The position numbers were made by a program, and so were the translations under genes. Below are positions 27,538 to 36,063 of a DNA stretch of 64,000 nucleotides, in pieces. The stretch is from positions 1,704,095 through 1,768,094 of the forward strand of contig CP115556.1 in the NCBI GenBank assembly GCA_030168595.1, written 5' to 3'. This DNA comes from Methanomassiliicoccales archaeon LGM-DZ1 (GTDB lineage: Archaea > Thermoplasmatota > Thermoplasmata > Methanomassiliicoccales > Methanomethylophilaceae). Position 1 is the first letter of the stretch, and each line of letters starts with the position of its first letter. The notes beneath the pieces are model-generated. The model did not search any database. It was not told where the DNA came from and saw only the letters and a list, made by a program, of their open reading frames with translations.

Positions 27538-27741
27538 TCAGAACCTCCTGTGGTTCTCGGGCTTGTGCTTCTGGAAGCACTCCCTGCAGTAAACGGGGCG
27601 TCCCTCGGTGGGCTTGAAAGGAACCTCGCACTCCTTTCCGCAGTCGGAGCAGACCGCCTTGAAGAACTCCCTGGGCTGGTCCCTGTCCCTGTATCCGCCG
27701 TTCCTGTTTCCCCTGTATCCGCCGTTGTCTCCGTAGGCCAT
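27538..27741 (-). CDS. CxxC-x17-CxxC zinc-binding small protein
   Basis: 67 residues. A Gly/Arg/Asn-rich N-terminal tail (GGYRGNRNGGYRDRDQPREF) precedes CSDCGKECEVPFK, and exactly 17 residues separate CSDC from CREC. This is the CxxC-x17-CxxC family common in methanogens and some other archaea and bacteria. The RGG-like tail hints at RNA binding. Function is not established. Confidence 0.85.
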   Translation of the reverse strand: MAYGDNGGYRGNRNGGYRDRDQPREFFKAVCSDCGKECEVPFKPTEGRPVYCRECFQKHKPENHRRF

Positions 27742-27931
27742 GATATATTCCTCTTTTCTTTTTCCGGGTATTCTTTTACTCCTAACCTACTCAGCGGGTC
27801 CCGGGTATCCGAATGCCTATCCGAGTCTAACTGAAGGACCTTAAAATAAGTTGGCATGGAAATTAGGACGCGGTTGCGAACCCGTTCTCCGGGCGATTTA
27901 TTTTAATCATGTCCCGCCATGAGCGTCCGAG

Positions 27932-29047
27932 ATGTATGCCATACCGCCGGAGGACGACGTGGAGGGCGAGATAAATGAGCCCGGGAACGAGCGGACGCTC
28001 GACTCGGCCATCATCAGGATCTTCCCGGCGTTCGTCGTTCTCTTCGGGCTGATCGGCATCGCCGCGTTCATCGTTGCCTGGGACAGCCATTCCCTGGGTC
28101 AGTTCATCTATGCCCTCGGGCTGTCCTACGCGCTCGGCTTCGCCATCCTGGGTCTTCCCGCCGCCGTACTTTCCGGACCGAGGATCGTTCCCCCCTTCAT
28201 CTCCGTCCCCGTGTCCTTCGCCGCGGCCGCGCTGATGGGCACGGTGCTGTGGTTCGTCTTCGGCGACGGGGAGGAGTCGGTCAACGACTTCATCATGATC
28301 TTCGCCGAGGCCGTCGGGATGGACGGGGATATCTCCTGGGAAGGGGTGGTTGTCGGCATCTGCGTCCTCCTGGCGGCCGTCATCCTCGCCACCTACGGGG
28401 TGCTGGCAGTGGTCTGCGCATACTTCAGGAGGAACTACCACAGGATCCTCCTGTCGATGATGAAACCGGGGGAGTCCAAGCTCAAGAGGCGCTCCCTGTC
28501 CCTTTTCGCCGTCCCTGACATAATCGACGTCACCGACGTCGAACTGGAGCCGGAGGAGTCCGGCGGCTTCAGCAGGGATGTTTTCCTGAGGGTGTTCAAG
28601 TACACCGTGGGGACGGGGCTGATCATCGCCTCCTACCTCTTCCTCAACCCGGTCTTCCTGGACACCATCAACTTCACGGACATGATGGCGACCATGGTCC
28701 TGATCTCCCTTTTCATCACCGTCCTGGTGATCCCAGTCAGCATCCTGCGCTCCCTGGGCGCCGAGGCAGTCTCGGCGGCTCCGCGCCCCTATGTCCTCTG
28801 GAAGGGCATGAAGGCCAAGATGTTCAGGTGGTGGCTCTTCGTCTTCCTGATGCTCACCCTTCTCTGGATATGCCTCTACACCGGGGCGGACACCGCCAGG
28901 ATATTCTTCTCGTATCTGGGGTACATCGTCTTCGTGCTGTGCATGTCCGCGGTGAGCTCCTTCATCTACGCGAACACGTTCTACCGCGGCCTGAGGGACG
29001 GGATCGCGGACAGGTTCGCCGTCCTGCACCGGCGCAGGAAGGGATGA
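27932..29047 (+). CDS. Multi-span membrane protein of unknown function
   Basis: 371 residues, not recognised. Roughly seven to eight hydrophobic segments can be seen, in two groups separated by a charged loop at about residues 165-205. The N-terminal 30 residues are acidic. The end is basic (HRRRKG), placing the C-terminus in the cytoplasm. It is followed 51 nt later by a TPR gene on the same strand, so the two may be transcribed together. Confidence 0.75.
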   Translation: MYAIPPEDDVEGEINEPGNERTLDSAIIRIFPAFVVLFGLIGIAAFIVAWDSHSLGQFIYALGLSYALGFAILGLPAAVLSGPRIVPPFISVPVSFAAAALMGTVLWFVFGDGEESVNDFIMIFAEAVGMDGDISWEGVVVGICVLLAAVILATYGVLAVVCAYFRRNYHRILLSMMKPGESKLKRRSLSLFAVPDIIDVTDVELEPEESGGFSRDVFLRVFKYTVGTGLIIASYLFLNPVFLDTINFTDMMATMVLISLFITVLVIPVSILRSLGAEAVSAAPRPYVLWKGMKAKMFRWWLFVFLMLTLLWICLYTGADTARIFFSYLGYIVFVLCMSAVSSFIYANTFYRGLRDGIADRFAVLHRRRKG

Positions 29048-29098
29048 CGGCCCTGCCGGGTCGCACTGGTTAAAAACAGGTATGCATTCCGCCATGCC

Positions 29099-29749
29099 AT
29101 GGCAGACCCGGCATATGCTGCGATCACGAAGGCCAAGAACCAGGAGAGCAACGGCAACTTCGCCGGCGCGGCGGAGACGCTCGAGAACTACCTCGCCACC
29201 GACCCCCACTGCACCTCCCCGAGGCTGGAGCTCGCGCGCGTCTACCAGTACGGGCTGAAGGATACGAAGACGGCCGTCATGCAGATAGACGTCGTCCTGG
29301 ACCTCGAGCCCGACAACATCGATGCGCTCAAGATCGCCACCAGCATCAAGACCAGCGACAAGACCAAGATCGACGAATGCGAGGAGGAGTTCGAGCATCT
29401 GGGACATCTGCTTGCGGGCCGCAACGACCCCGTTGAGTTCGCCCAGGTCGCAGGCCTTTACGCGGTGTTCCTGCGCAAGCAGAAGATGGATTTCGAGAAA
29501 TCGGCGGAATGGTACAGGAAGGCCATCGCTGCCGATCCCGACAACTACGCCTACCATCAGAACTACGCCGTCCTCCTCCTGAACGACCTGAAGGACTACC
29601 AGGCCGCCAAGGAGGAGCTGGAGACGGTCATGAGGCTCCGCCCCGGGTCGGAGGAGGCCAAGAAGAACTACGACCTCCTGATGCGCCGGAAGTTCGATAA
29701 GAACGGGAACCTGAAGAAAGGGCTGATGGACAGGATCAGGCGCCGCTGA
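29099..29749 (+). CDS. TPR-repeat protein
   Basis: 216 residues built from tetratricopeptide-like helices. A clear unit near the end is KSAEWYRKAIAADPDNYAYH followed by YQAAKEELETVMRLRPGSEE. It has a basic C-terminal tail. Such proteins are scaffolds for protein contacts. No partner is evident beyond the membrane protein upstream. Confidence 0.85.
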   Translation: MADPAYAAITKAKNQESNGNFAGAAETLENYLATDPHCTSPRLELARVYQYGLKDTKTAVMQIDVVLDLEPDNIDALKIATSIKTSDKTKIDECEEEFEHLGHLLAGRNDPVEFAQVAGLYAVFLRKQKMDFEKSAEWYRKAIAADPDNYAYHQNYAVLLLNDLKDYQAAKEELETVMRLRPGSEEAKKNYDLLMRRKFDKNGNLKKGLMDRIRRR

Positions 29750-29758
29750 GGTCTCGGC

Positions 29759-30568
29759 TCATCTCCAGCCGAAACGTTCCAGCATCGCCGACACGGAACG
29801 GACGGATTCCATGCACAGGGGGCATCTCTCGGCGAAGAAGTCGGAGAGGCCCCCGGTCTCCGGGAACTCCATCAGGCGGTTCCTGACCGCATTCGTGTCC
29901 AGGAGCTCCTTCAGCTTCCTGGCGTCCCTGCAGGCGGGCTCTGTTGTTTTCACTGCCTGGAACACGGGCGGGACCTCCCTGAGGTCGTGGTTGGTGAAAG
30001 GATCGAACGCTTCCCCCATCCCGGGGCGCGCCGAGTCCGCTCTCTTCAGCGCGGCGGCCGCTTTCCTGCACCTGATCCCGGAAAGGTCGGTGAGCCCGCT
30101 GAACAGGCCGATACCAGCCGGCCTGATGCCGATCTCCGATCCGTAGGCGTCCCTGGCGCGTCCGGAGCAGCAGGCGAGGGAGGCCCAGAGGGCCATCGCC
30201 GCGCCCGTGCCGCTGCCGGCGAAGGCCGCCCTCTTCAGGTCGAGGCGGTAATCGTCCGCCCTGGACTCCGCCCATCCGATGAAATCCCTCAGGCCGTCTA
30301 GCATCCCGCAGGCCCCGTTCTGCGCGGAGCGGCCGTAAAGGTCGACGGAGAACACGGCGCATCCGCGCTGGGCGATAGACGCGCACAGCTGGGGGGACGG
30401 GCCCTTCTGGAACCTGTCGAACGTGTAGTTGGGGAAGTAGATGACGGTCGGCCTCTCCCCCATGGTCTCGTCCGAGTAGAACAGGTCCGCCGCTCCGCCG
30501 CCGTAGTCCAGGCCGGCATGCGAGGTGATGGACGGGAAGAGCGTTCCCAGTCCCGAAGAGGCTTCCAT
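29759..30568 (-). CDS. Putative alpha/beta-hydrolase-like protein
   Basis: 269 residues. [20 protein letters not shown] resembles the strand and oxyanion region of alpha/beta hydrolases, and [20 protein letters not shown] resembles the nucleophile elbow, but the elbow reads A-G-S-G-T rather than the canonical G-x-S-x-G. A late CPLC pair and several other Cys residues are unusual. The assignment is therefore tentative. It converges on the TPR gene with a 9-nt gap. Confidence 0.5.
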   Translation of the reverse strand: MEASSGLGTLFPSITSHAGLDYGGGAADLFYSDETMGERPTVIYFPNYTFDRFQKGPSPQLCASIAQRGCAVFSVDLYGRSAQNGACGMLDGLRDFIGWAESRADDYRLDLKRAAFAGSGTGAAMALWASLACCSGRARDAYGSEIGIRPAGIGLFSGLTDLSGIRCRKAAAALKRADSARPGMGEAFDPFTNHDLREVPPVFQAVKTTEPACRDARKLKELLDTNAVRNRLMEFPETGGLSDFFAERCPLCMESVRSVSAMLERFGWR

Positions 30569-30718
30569 GTTCCCGCCATCGGCAGGTATGTAGAAAAACC
30601 TGCGTCCGCGGAGCGCAGTGCAGGGGATTTTCCCAGTGTATTACATAAAATAAGGGTCTGGCTGGAAATCTCTTTAAAGATAAACCGAAATAGGAAAGAC
30701 CAACGGAGGATTATCAGA

Positions 30719-31258
30719 ATGGAACTGAAAGGATCCAAGACCGAAGCGAACCTTCGCGCGGCATTCGCCGGAGAATCGCAGGCAAGCATCAAATACACCT
30801 ACTTCGCGTCCAAAGCGAGGAAAGAAGGCTATGAGCAGATAGCCGACATCTTCATGGAGACCTCCGGGAACGAGAGGGAGCACGCGAAGATCTGGTTCAA
30901 GCAGCTCAACGGCGGGGACATCAAAGACACGATCTCCAACCTCAAAGAGGCCGCCGACGGCGAGAACTACGAGACCAACGTCATGTACAAGGACTTCGCC
31001 GAGACCGCGAAGGCCGAGGGATTCGACCAGATCGCCAACCTCTTCAAGATGGTCGGCGACATCGAGGCCCACCACGAGGAGAGGTACAAAGCGCTCCTCG
31101 CCAACATCCAGAACGGCGCCGTCTTCGCCAAGGACAAGGTCTACATCTGGAAGTGCAGGAACTGCGGGCACATCCACGTGGGCAAGGAAGCCCCCAAGAT
31201 CTGCCCTGTGTGCAAGCACCCCCAGTCCTTCTTCGAGATCCAGGCTCAGAACTGGTGA
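30719..31258 (+). CDS. rbr: Rubrerythrin
   Basis: 179-residue peroxide-scavenging di-iron protein. The N-terminal ferritin-like domain has the paired ExxH-type iron ligands ([29 protein letters not shown] and [11 protein letters not shown]). The C-terminal rubredoxin domain has [10 protein letters not shown] and CPVCKHPQ. Start ATG 30719 follows a strong GGAGGA site. It can take electrons from the rubredoxins and flavoproteins elsewhere in the window. The gene is monocistronic. Confidence 0.96.
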   Translation: MELKGSKTEANLRAAFAGESQASIKYTYFASKARKEGYEQIADIFMETSGNEREHAKIWFKQLNGGDIKDTISNLKEAADGENYETNVMYKDFAETAKAEGFDQIANLFKMVGDIEAHHEERYKALLANIQNGAVFAKDKVYIWKCRNCGHIHVGKEAPKICPVCKHPQSFFEIQAQNW

Positions 31259-31265
31259 ATGCGGA

Positions 31266-31286
31266 ACGGGGGCGCAATGCCCCCGT
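31266..31286 (+). terminator. Hairpin after rubrerythrin
   Basis: ACGGGGGC and GCCCCCGT pair perfectly (8 bp) around GCAAT; AACTTTTCC follows 15 nt later. Confidence 0.6.
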
Positions 31287-31462
31287 CTCCGAACGGCTGA
31301 AACTTTTCCTATCTATGCGCCGCGGTCTTCGCGGTGCAGAGTTCTTTCCTTTACTGTTTTGCAAAAAAAACGGATGGCGGCAGCCCGGGACTTCGTTTAC
31401 CCAGACATAACCGCCGGAGCCTCCCCTCCCGGGCAGGGAGGGTTCGGCCCGCGCCGTTAGGT

Positions 31463-32011
31463 TCAGGACCCGAACGACTCTTTGCAGTTGCTTATCCTGT
31501 AGGTGACGTAGATCCCGCAGATCAGCGTTATGATGCCGAAACAGGCGAAGATGGTGGACAGGAGGCAGCACCAGAGCGACAGCTTGTATTTCTGCGCGCG
31601 GAAGGTGAAATGCCCCGATACGAGCGCCAGGGCCCCGGAGATGATCTCCGCCATGCTGCTGACGAGGATGATGTTCACGAAGTCGTTCCTGTCGAGCCCC
31701 ATGTACTCCCCGTTCTCCCACAGCCCGGCATCCTCCAGGGCATCGATCATGGTATCGGCGCTCGACTCGCTCAGCACGGCCGAGTAGATGCCGTCGATCA
31801 GGGCGATGACCCCCCAGAGCAGGAGGAGATAGGCGGTGACGCGCCTGTAATCATTGAGCCAGCGGGCGTTCTCCGGGGCCTGCTGATATCCGGCCCCGGG
31901 GGACCAGTTCCCGGAAGAGGTGGCGTCGGGCTCGGCGGACGCTCCGCAGTAGGGGCAGAACTTGTCCCCGTCGGCTATCTCGCGCCCGCATTCGGTGCAG
32001 TATCTTGTCAT
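31463..32011 (-). CDS. Zinc-ribbon membrane protein
   Basis: 182 residues. It opens with a zinc ribbon (YCTECGREIADGDKFCPYCG) like that of the zinc-ribbon/DUF4234-type membrane proteins. A proline/glycine linker and three to four hydrophobic segments follow (AYLLLLWGVIALIDGIYSAV; ILVSSMAEIISGALALVSGH; LLSTIFACFGIITLICGIYV). Function unknown. Confidence 0.75.
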   Translation of the reverse strand: MTRYCTECGREIADGDKFCPYCGASAEPDATSSGNWSPGAGYQQAPENARWLNDYRRVTAYLLLLWGVIALIDGIYSAVLSESSADTMIDALEDAGLWENGEYMGLDRNDFVNIILVSSMAEIISGALALVSGHFTFRAQKYKLSLWCCLLSTIFACFGIITLICGIYVTYRISNCKESFGS

Positions 32012-32074
32012 TGTAGTGTTCCTCCGTCTCCGGCAGTCCGCGGGGAGGGCAGCAGCCCTCCGCCGCAGAGAGGT

Positions 32075-32305
32075 TCACTCCAGGTCTTTGCGGGAGTTCA
32101 GGGCCTTCTTGAGGATGGCGGCCTCATCGGGGGAGAGGGTGATCCCCTTGCCCATCTTGGTGCCGTCGGGGGACCATTCCCTGATGTCGTACTTGGGGTC
32201 CTTCTCGTTCCAGCTCACGAGGTTGAACTCCTTGGTCCATCCTTTGGAGGATTCGGAGAGCACAGCGATCTTCTCCACAATCTCGTATTTGAACTCGGTG
32301 GGCAT
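32075..32305 (-). CDS. PC4/YdbC-like single-stranded nucleic-acid-binding protein
   Basis: 76 residues matching the YdbC/p15 PC4 domain: FKYEIVEKIAVLSESSKGWT, then KEFNLVSWN, YDIREWSPDGTKMGKGITLS. These small dimeric proteins bind single-stranded DNA or RNA and resemble eukaryotic PC4 coactivator. An AT-rich box (TAATTTTAAAATATTAG, about 32332-32349) lies upstream. Confidence 0.85.
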   Translation of the reverse strand: MPTEFKYEIVEKIAVLSESSKGWTKEFNLVSWNEKDPKYDIREWSPDGTKMGKGITLSPDEAAILKKALNSRKDLE

Positions 32306-32465
32306 TTCGATTACCTTGCCATCGGTATCCCTCTAATATTTTAAAATTAGTGGCATCCTGCGCAGGGCCCGGCCTGCACGGCGCATCCGGTGCAATCATT
32401 ATAAGGCAGATGCCCGTTAGAAAGCGCATAGGGACGTTCAGGCGTCCCGGACGTGAAGCAGGCAC

Positions 32466-33839
32466 ATGGATTCTCTAACCCTCGCGATCCTGGTGGCAGT
32501 GATCGTATTACTTCTGGCATTCTCGGCGTTCTTCTCCGGGACCGAGACAGCGTACACCTCTGCGAGCACCGCGCGCCTGAAGAAGATGGCCGAGGACGGG
32601 GACAAGAGGGCCCGGAGGGCGCTTGCCAACATGGACAACTTCGACCGGCTCCTCACGACGGTGCTCGTCGGGAACAACGTCGTCAACATCGCGTCATCCA
32701 CCCTCACCACCTTCGTCCTCACCGAGATATACGATGCCGGGACCGCTACCATCATCTCCACCGTGCTGATGATCACCGTCCTGCTGCTGGTCGGGGAGAT
32801 CACCCCCAAGACGCTGGCCAAGCACCATCCGGAGAAGATGGCCATGCGCAACGCCGGCCTGATGCACGGCATCATAGTCGCCCTGTCCCCGCTGACCTGG
32901 ATCTTCCTCAAGGTGACCAACGCCCTCACCGCGGCGATCGGCGACGACGGCAAGAAGCAGCCCACCATGACCGAGGCGGAGCTCGGCGTCATGATCGACG
33001 AGATCCAGGAGGAGGGGCAGCTCGAGAAGAGCGAGAGCGAGCTGATCAAGTCGGCCATGGAGCTCGACGACAAGCCGGTGGAGGCCATCTGCGTCCCGAG
33101 GGTGGACATCACGGCGGCCAGCGTGAGCGTCAACGCGGAGGTACTGAAGAACATCTTCGTCGATTCCGGGTTCTCGCGCATCCCCGTCTACGAAGGGAGC
33201 ATCGACCGCATTGTGGGAGCGGTGTTCATCAAGGACTTCTTCGCGAAGTACACCTCCGGGAAGAAGTTCCGCGTGACGGACATCATCCGCCCGGTGAAGT
33301 TCGTCCCGAGGGACGCGAGCGTGGCGAAGGTCATGAGCGACCTCCAGAAGGCCAAGCTCAACATGGCGGTCGTCCTCGACGATTACGGGGGCACCGTCGG
33401 CATCGTGACGATGGAGGACCTGCTCGAGGAGCTCGTGGGGGAGATCTGGGACGAGAACGACACGGTCGATTATCCCATAAGGCAGGAGCCTGACGGCTCG
33501 TACGTGGTCGACGGGGCGGCCAACATATACGATGTCTTCGAGAAGATCGGCAGGTCGTTCGAGGACTCCGGATATGATTCCTCTACCGTAGGGGGTTATT
33601 TCGGGTACCGTCTGCAGAGGATACCCAGAGTGGGGGATTCGGTGCTGTTCGGGGACGTCCGCATGACCGTGACCGCCACCGGCGGGCGGAGGATAAAGGA
33701 GGTCAGGTTCGAGATCGTTCCGCCTGCTCCGGAGCTCCCTCCCGGGGAGCCTGAGAAGGAGCGAAGGAACCGAGGTAGTTCCTCATATTGGCGACCGCGA
33801 TCTCCTTCTTCGCCGGGTTGGACGCGACCTTGCCGGTGA
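32466..33839 (+). CDS. CNNM/CorC-HlyC transporter family protein (DUF21 plus CBS)
   Basis: 457 residues. An N-terminal DUF21 region with about four membrane spans (LAFSAFFSGTETAYTSASTA is the family signature) is followed by a CBS pair (residues about 200-335) and a CorC_HlyC domain (YVVDGAANIYDVFEKIG). The family is linked to magnesium or other divalent cation transport. The last 45 or so codons run past the conserved domain and overlap the convergent DUF54 gene by 137 nt, so the natural C-terminal tail is uncertain. Confidence 0.88.
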   Translation: MDSLTLAILVAVIVLLLAFSAFFSGTETAYTSASTARLKKMAEDGDKRARRALANMDNFDRLLTTVLVGNNVVNIASSTLTTFVLTEIYDAGTATIISTVLMITVLLLVGEITPKTLAKHHPEKMAMRNAGLMHGIIVALSPLTWIFLKVTNALTAAIGDDGKKQPTMTEAELGVMIDEIQEEGQLEKSESELIKSAMELDDKPVEAICVPRVDITAASVSVNAEVLKNIFVDSGFSRIPVYEGSIDRIVGAVFIKDFFAKYTSGKKFRVTDIIRPVKFVPRDASVAKVMSDLQKAKLNMAVVLDDYGGTVGIVTMEDLLEELVGEIWDENDTVDYPIRQEPDGSYVVDGAANIYDVFEKIGRSFEDSGYDSSTVGGYFGYRLQRIPRVGDSVLFGDVRMTVTATGGRRIKEVRFEIVPPAPELPPGEPEKERRNRGSSSYWRPRSPSSPGWTRPCR

Positions 33840-34188
33840 TGGATATGACATCGCCGTGATGGGCGATCGCCCATTCGCCCTGCACCGCCTTCTGCTTGTC
33901 GAGGCGGGTGTAGAACACGCAGTCGTCGTCGATGCGGTTCTCCAGGTCGGCCGTCAGGTCGGACAGGACCTTCTGCCCCAGGGCTCCGAACACGGCATCC
34001 ATCTCCTTCTGCCTCGAGGCCATGAACTGGAGGATGAGCATGCGGTTGCCGTGCTCCCCCTCGCTTATCTCCGTCTGGAACTCATCGGTGCCCACGAGCG
34101 AGGAGAACGTCTCCTTCACGAGGTCCTCCTTCTCGGTGGCATAGACGAACGCCTCCACCCTGAGCCAGTGGAACACGGAATGCGTCAT
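33703..34188 (-). CDS. DUF54 (COG1325) RNA-binding protein
   Basis: 161 residues. The family core is clear: VFHWLRVEAFVYATEKEDLV, LENRIDDDCVFYTRLDKQKA and GDVISITGKVASNPAKKE. These archaeal proteins have an RL5-like RNA-binding fold and are grouped with exosome-linked genes. The C-terminal 40 residues overlap the convergent CNNM gene. The start overlaps the stop of the PH-domain gene upstream (4 nt). Confidence 0.85.
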   Translation of the reverse strand: MTHSVFHWLRVEAFVYATEKEDLVKETFSSLVGTDEFQTEISEGEHGNRMLILQFMASRQKEMDAVFGALGQKVLSDLTADLENRIDDDCVFYTRLDKQKAVQGEWAIAHHGDVISITGKVASNPAKKEIAVANMRNYLGSFAPSQAPREGAPEQAERSRT

Positions 34189-34673
34189 TCCTTCGCCTCC
34201 GGGTTTCCGCCGGTATCGGGGCGGAGTAGGGCGGCAAGCCCCTCAGGATCCGCGGTGGTGACGGTGACGACGAGCCTGCCTGCAACCTTCACGGATACTG
34301 CGGTATCGATTCCCGGGCAGGCATAGGTCTTGAACCTGACCTTCTTGATGCCCCATCCGCTGTAGTTCCTCATGATATCGATATCCCCGGTCTTCACATC
34401 GATGATATCGGACATCTGCACAGGGTACATCCTGAGGATCCCGGAGCTGAAAACACCGTCCTTCACGATTATGCTCACACTGATCCAGCGGCAGAAAACG
34501 GCAACGAAGACCGTGATGGCCGCGGTGGCATAGAACATCCACCAGGGGGTTCCGCCCACATCGAGGGCAGCGCAGGCCGCTATGAATATGCTGGCAGCCG
34601 CGAAGACACCTACCATGAAGATATACGGCATAGGCTGGAATATCCTGTCATGCTCCTCGAAATCAGCGGACAT
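34185..34673 (-). CDS. Bacterial-PH-domain-like membrane protein
   Basis: 162 residues. Two hydrophobic spans near the N-terminus (FMVGVFAAASIFIAACAALD and WMFYATAAITVFVAVFCRW) are followed by a beta-rich domain of the bPH2/YdbT kind (IIVKDGVFSSGILRMYPVQM, SDIIDVKTGDIDIMRNY). Stop and start overlap with the DUF54 gene indicates co-translation. Role unknown. Confidence 0.65.
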   Translation of the reverse strand: MSADFEEHDRIFQPMPYIFMVGVFAAASIFIAACAALDVGGTPWWMFYATAAITVFVAVFCRWISVSIIVKDGVFSSGILRMYPVQMSDIIDVKTGDIDIMRNYSGWGIKKVRFKTYACPGIDTAVSVKVAGRLVVTVTTADPEGLAALLRPDTGGNPEAKE

Positions 34674-34997
34674 CGGGTCTTAATCGGGTTCATCCGTTTT
34701 AAGGTTACCAGGCTCAAAACTGCATTTACTGGTTCTTTCGGTCTGAAGGCAGACGATCGGGGAGACTGTTCATGGATTCAGGGGCAGAGGCAATGGGCGA
34801 TTATTCCCGCAATTATTGTCTTCATACGGAAGCCCCTGCGGGCGGTTTCTTCAGCCCGAGGCGATCTGCGGGGGAGCTCTTCGGGCTTTCTCTACAGGCG
34901 ATCGTGTTGTGTAGTTTTCTTTATTTCATCCACATATTTGAGGTCAGAATCTGGAATCGGGAATCTTTAAATACAATATCTCGATACAATGGCTGTT
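34674..34997. other. Intergenic stretch before tRNA-Ile, with tRNA promoter
   Basis: No supportable gene; a frame through this stretch runs into the tRNA. A TATA-like CTTTAAATAC near 34965-34974 lies about 25 nt upstream of the tRNA-Ile 5' end and is its likely promoter. Confidence 0.5.
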
Positions 34998-35071
34998 GGG
35001 CCCATAGCTTAGGTCGGTGGAGCGTCCGACTGATAATCGGAAGGTCATGCGTTCAAATCGCATTGGGCCCA
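34998..35071 (+). tRNA. tRNA-Ile (anticodon GAT)
   Basis: Cloverleaf with acceptor GGGCCCA/TGGGCCC plus discriminator A, anticodon stem TCCGA/TCGGA around loop CTGATAA (anticodon GAT) and T loop GTTCAAATC. CCA is not encoded. The last part of the T arm and acceptor is repeated at 35144-35161. Confidence 0.96.
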
Positions 35072-35143
35072 CTCATTGAACTCATCTTCTTGACTGGCAT
35101 ATCGCTTTTGGTATCTTCTGACGTGCCCTTCGTTATTGACGTA

Positions 35144-35161
35144 AAATCGCATTGGGCTCAC
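35144..35161 (+). repeat. Duplicate of the tRNA-Ile 3' end (att-like direct repeat)
   Basis: The 18 nt AAATCGCATTGGGCTCAC match the tRNA 3' end at 35055-35072 at 17 of 18 positions (one C to T). A repeat of a tRNA 3' end in direct orientation is the usual trace of site-specific integration. The repeat lies 89 bp from the tRNA, at the edge of an AT-rich block with IS elements. Confidence 0.7.
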
Positions 35162-35590
35162 CAATCTCTATTCTGACTGTTTGGTCAGGTGTTTTTGAGT
35201 TTCTCATTCTATCGGACGAGTGTTTGATTCGTTCGGCCTGCCCGTTCATTCGATGCGGCAGGTCTCTGTCGGACGGAAGACGGTATCGACGGCACGGCTG
35301 TATCGAGGCATTGTTCGGCCGCTTGATCAAGTTTAATTGAAGGAATCAAGGTCGGCTGCGATCGCTGCCGAGGCCCGGATTTAATGTCCAAAAGTGAGCA
35401 TCGTTTCATCAAAGGCCTACGTCTTATGCTTTCTGGGTTCGATGCACATGTTCAGGCATTAATTGAACATGTTCGTAACTTGGTTTATAGTTTTTTAAAG
35501 TATTATTTAATAATATCTACTAACATATATAAGTTGACCGCGACAATATCATTATCAAGAAGGGGCGAGGCCCCTCTAGGAGATTGGAAA
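35162..35590 (+). promoter_or_regulatory. Non-coding AT-rich stretch with promoter and leader hairpin of the following small gene
   Basis: No convincing gene in 35162-35500. ACATATATAAG (35524-35534) is a strong TATA box, giving a transcript start near 35555. The leader contains AGGGGC-GAG-GCCCCT (35561-35575), a tight hairpin just before the ribosome site AGGAGATTGG. The hairpin could control translation. Confidence 0.55.
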
Positions 35591-35788
35591 ATGGACTTCT
35601 ACACAGCAGCAACAATCTGGATCTTCTCAGCGGTCGCCATCCTCGCGCTCAACGTTGTTGACGGACTTGGGCTCGTTGGTAACGCCATCATGGACGCGGC
35701 GATTCTCATCGCGGCGGTCGGCTTCGTCGCGTACAAGCGCATGTACGAGAAGATGACCGACTCCGACACCGGATACATCGCCTACTGA
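35591..35788 (+). CDS. Small membrane protein, two spans
   Basis: 65 residues: FYTAATIWIFSAVAILALNV and LVGNAIMDAAILIAAVGFVA are hydrophobic, and the tail is charged (YKRMYEKMTDSDTGYIAY). A strong TATA box, good ribosome site and following terminator show a real, well-expressed monocistronic gene. Codon use is GC-rich like the backbone although the flanks are AT-rich. No family is recognised. Confidence 0.7.
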   Translation: MDFYTAATIWIFSAVAILALNVVDGLGLVGNAIMDAAILIAAVGFVAYKRMYEKMTDSDTGYIAY

Positions 35789-35809
35789 TCCGGGCGCCTG
35801 AGTCGGAAA

Positions 35810-35850
35810 GCGGGCGGAAGCCCGCACCAAACTTCTTCCTGTTTTTTACC
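35810..35850 (+). terminator. Terminator after the small membrane protein gene
   Basis: GCGGGC-GGAA-GCCCGC hairpin (35810-35825) followed by CTTCTTCCTGTTTTTT. Confidence 0.8.
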
Positions 35851-36005
35851 ATGACCTGCGGCGGTGCAGATCGGTGCTCTTTTAATTGCCGGTTTATTGG
35901 ATTACATACTAACGCCTAAACATCAGAAACCGGAGATTTCATCGAGGGGGATACAGTCCAGACGTTGTATCTGATTCATAATTTCAGATACTGGGTGAGC
36001 AACTG

Positions 36006-36062
36006 CTTATATATCGGAAATAATAGAGCCTCCGTTCAGGCTGTCAGAAGCCTGTTCGGAGG
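36006..36062 (+). promoter_or_regulatory. TATA box and nested inverted repeat covering the ribosome-binding site of the secreted-protein gene
   Basis: CTTATATATC (36006-36015) is a TATA box. CCTCCG (36029-36034), TT, CAGGCT (36037-36042), a 6-nt loop, AGCCTG (36049-36054), TT and CGGAGG (36057-36062) form a perfectly nested hairpin whose last arm is the GGAGG ribosome site before ATG 36064. If fully transcribed it hides the ribosome site. If the transcript starts at the usual 26 nt from TATA (about 36036), the left arm is only partly transcribed and the repeat is better read as an operator at the start point. Confidence 0.65.
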
Positions 36063-36063
36063 A

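Noticed and set aside
34772..35176. 134-codon frame before and across tRNA-Ile
   Set aside because: It runs through the tRNA gene, has no domain, and lacks promoter and ribosome site.
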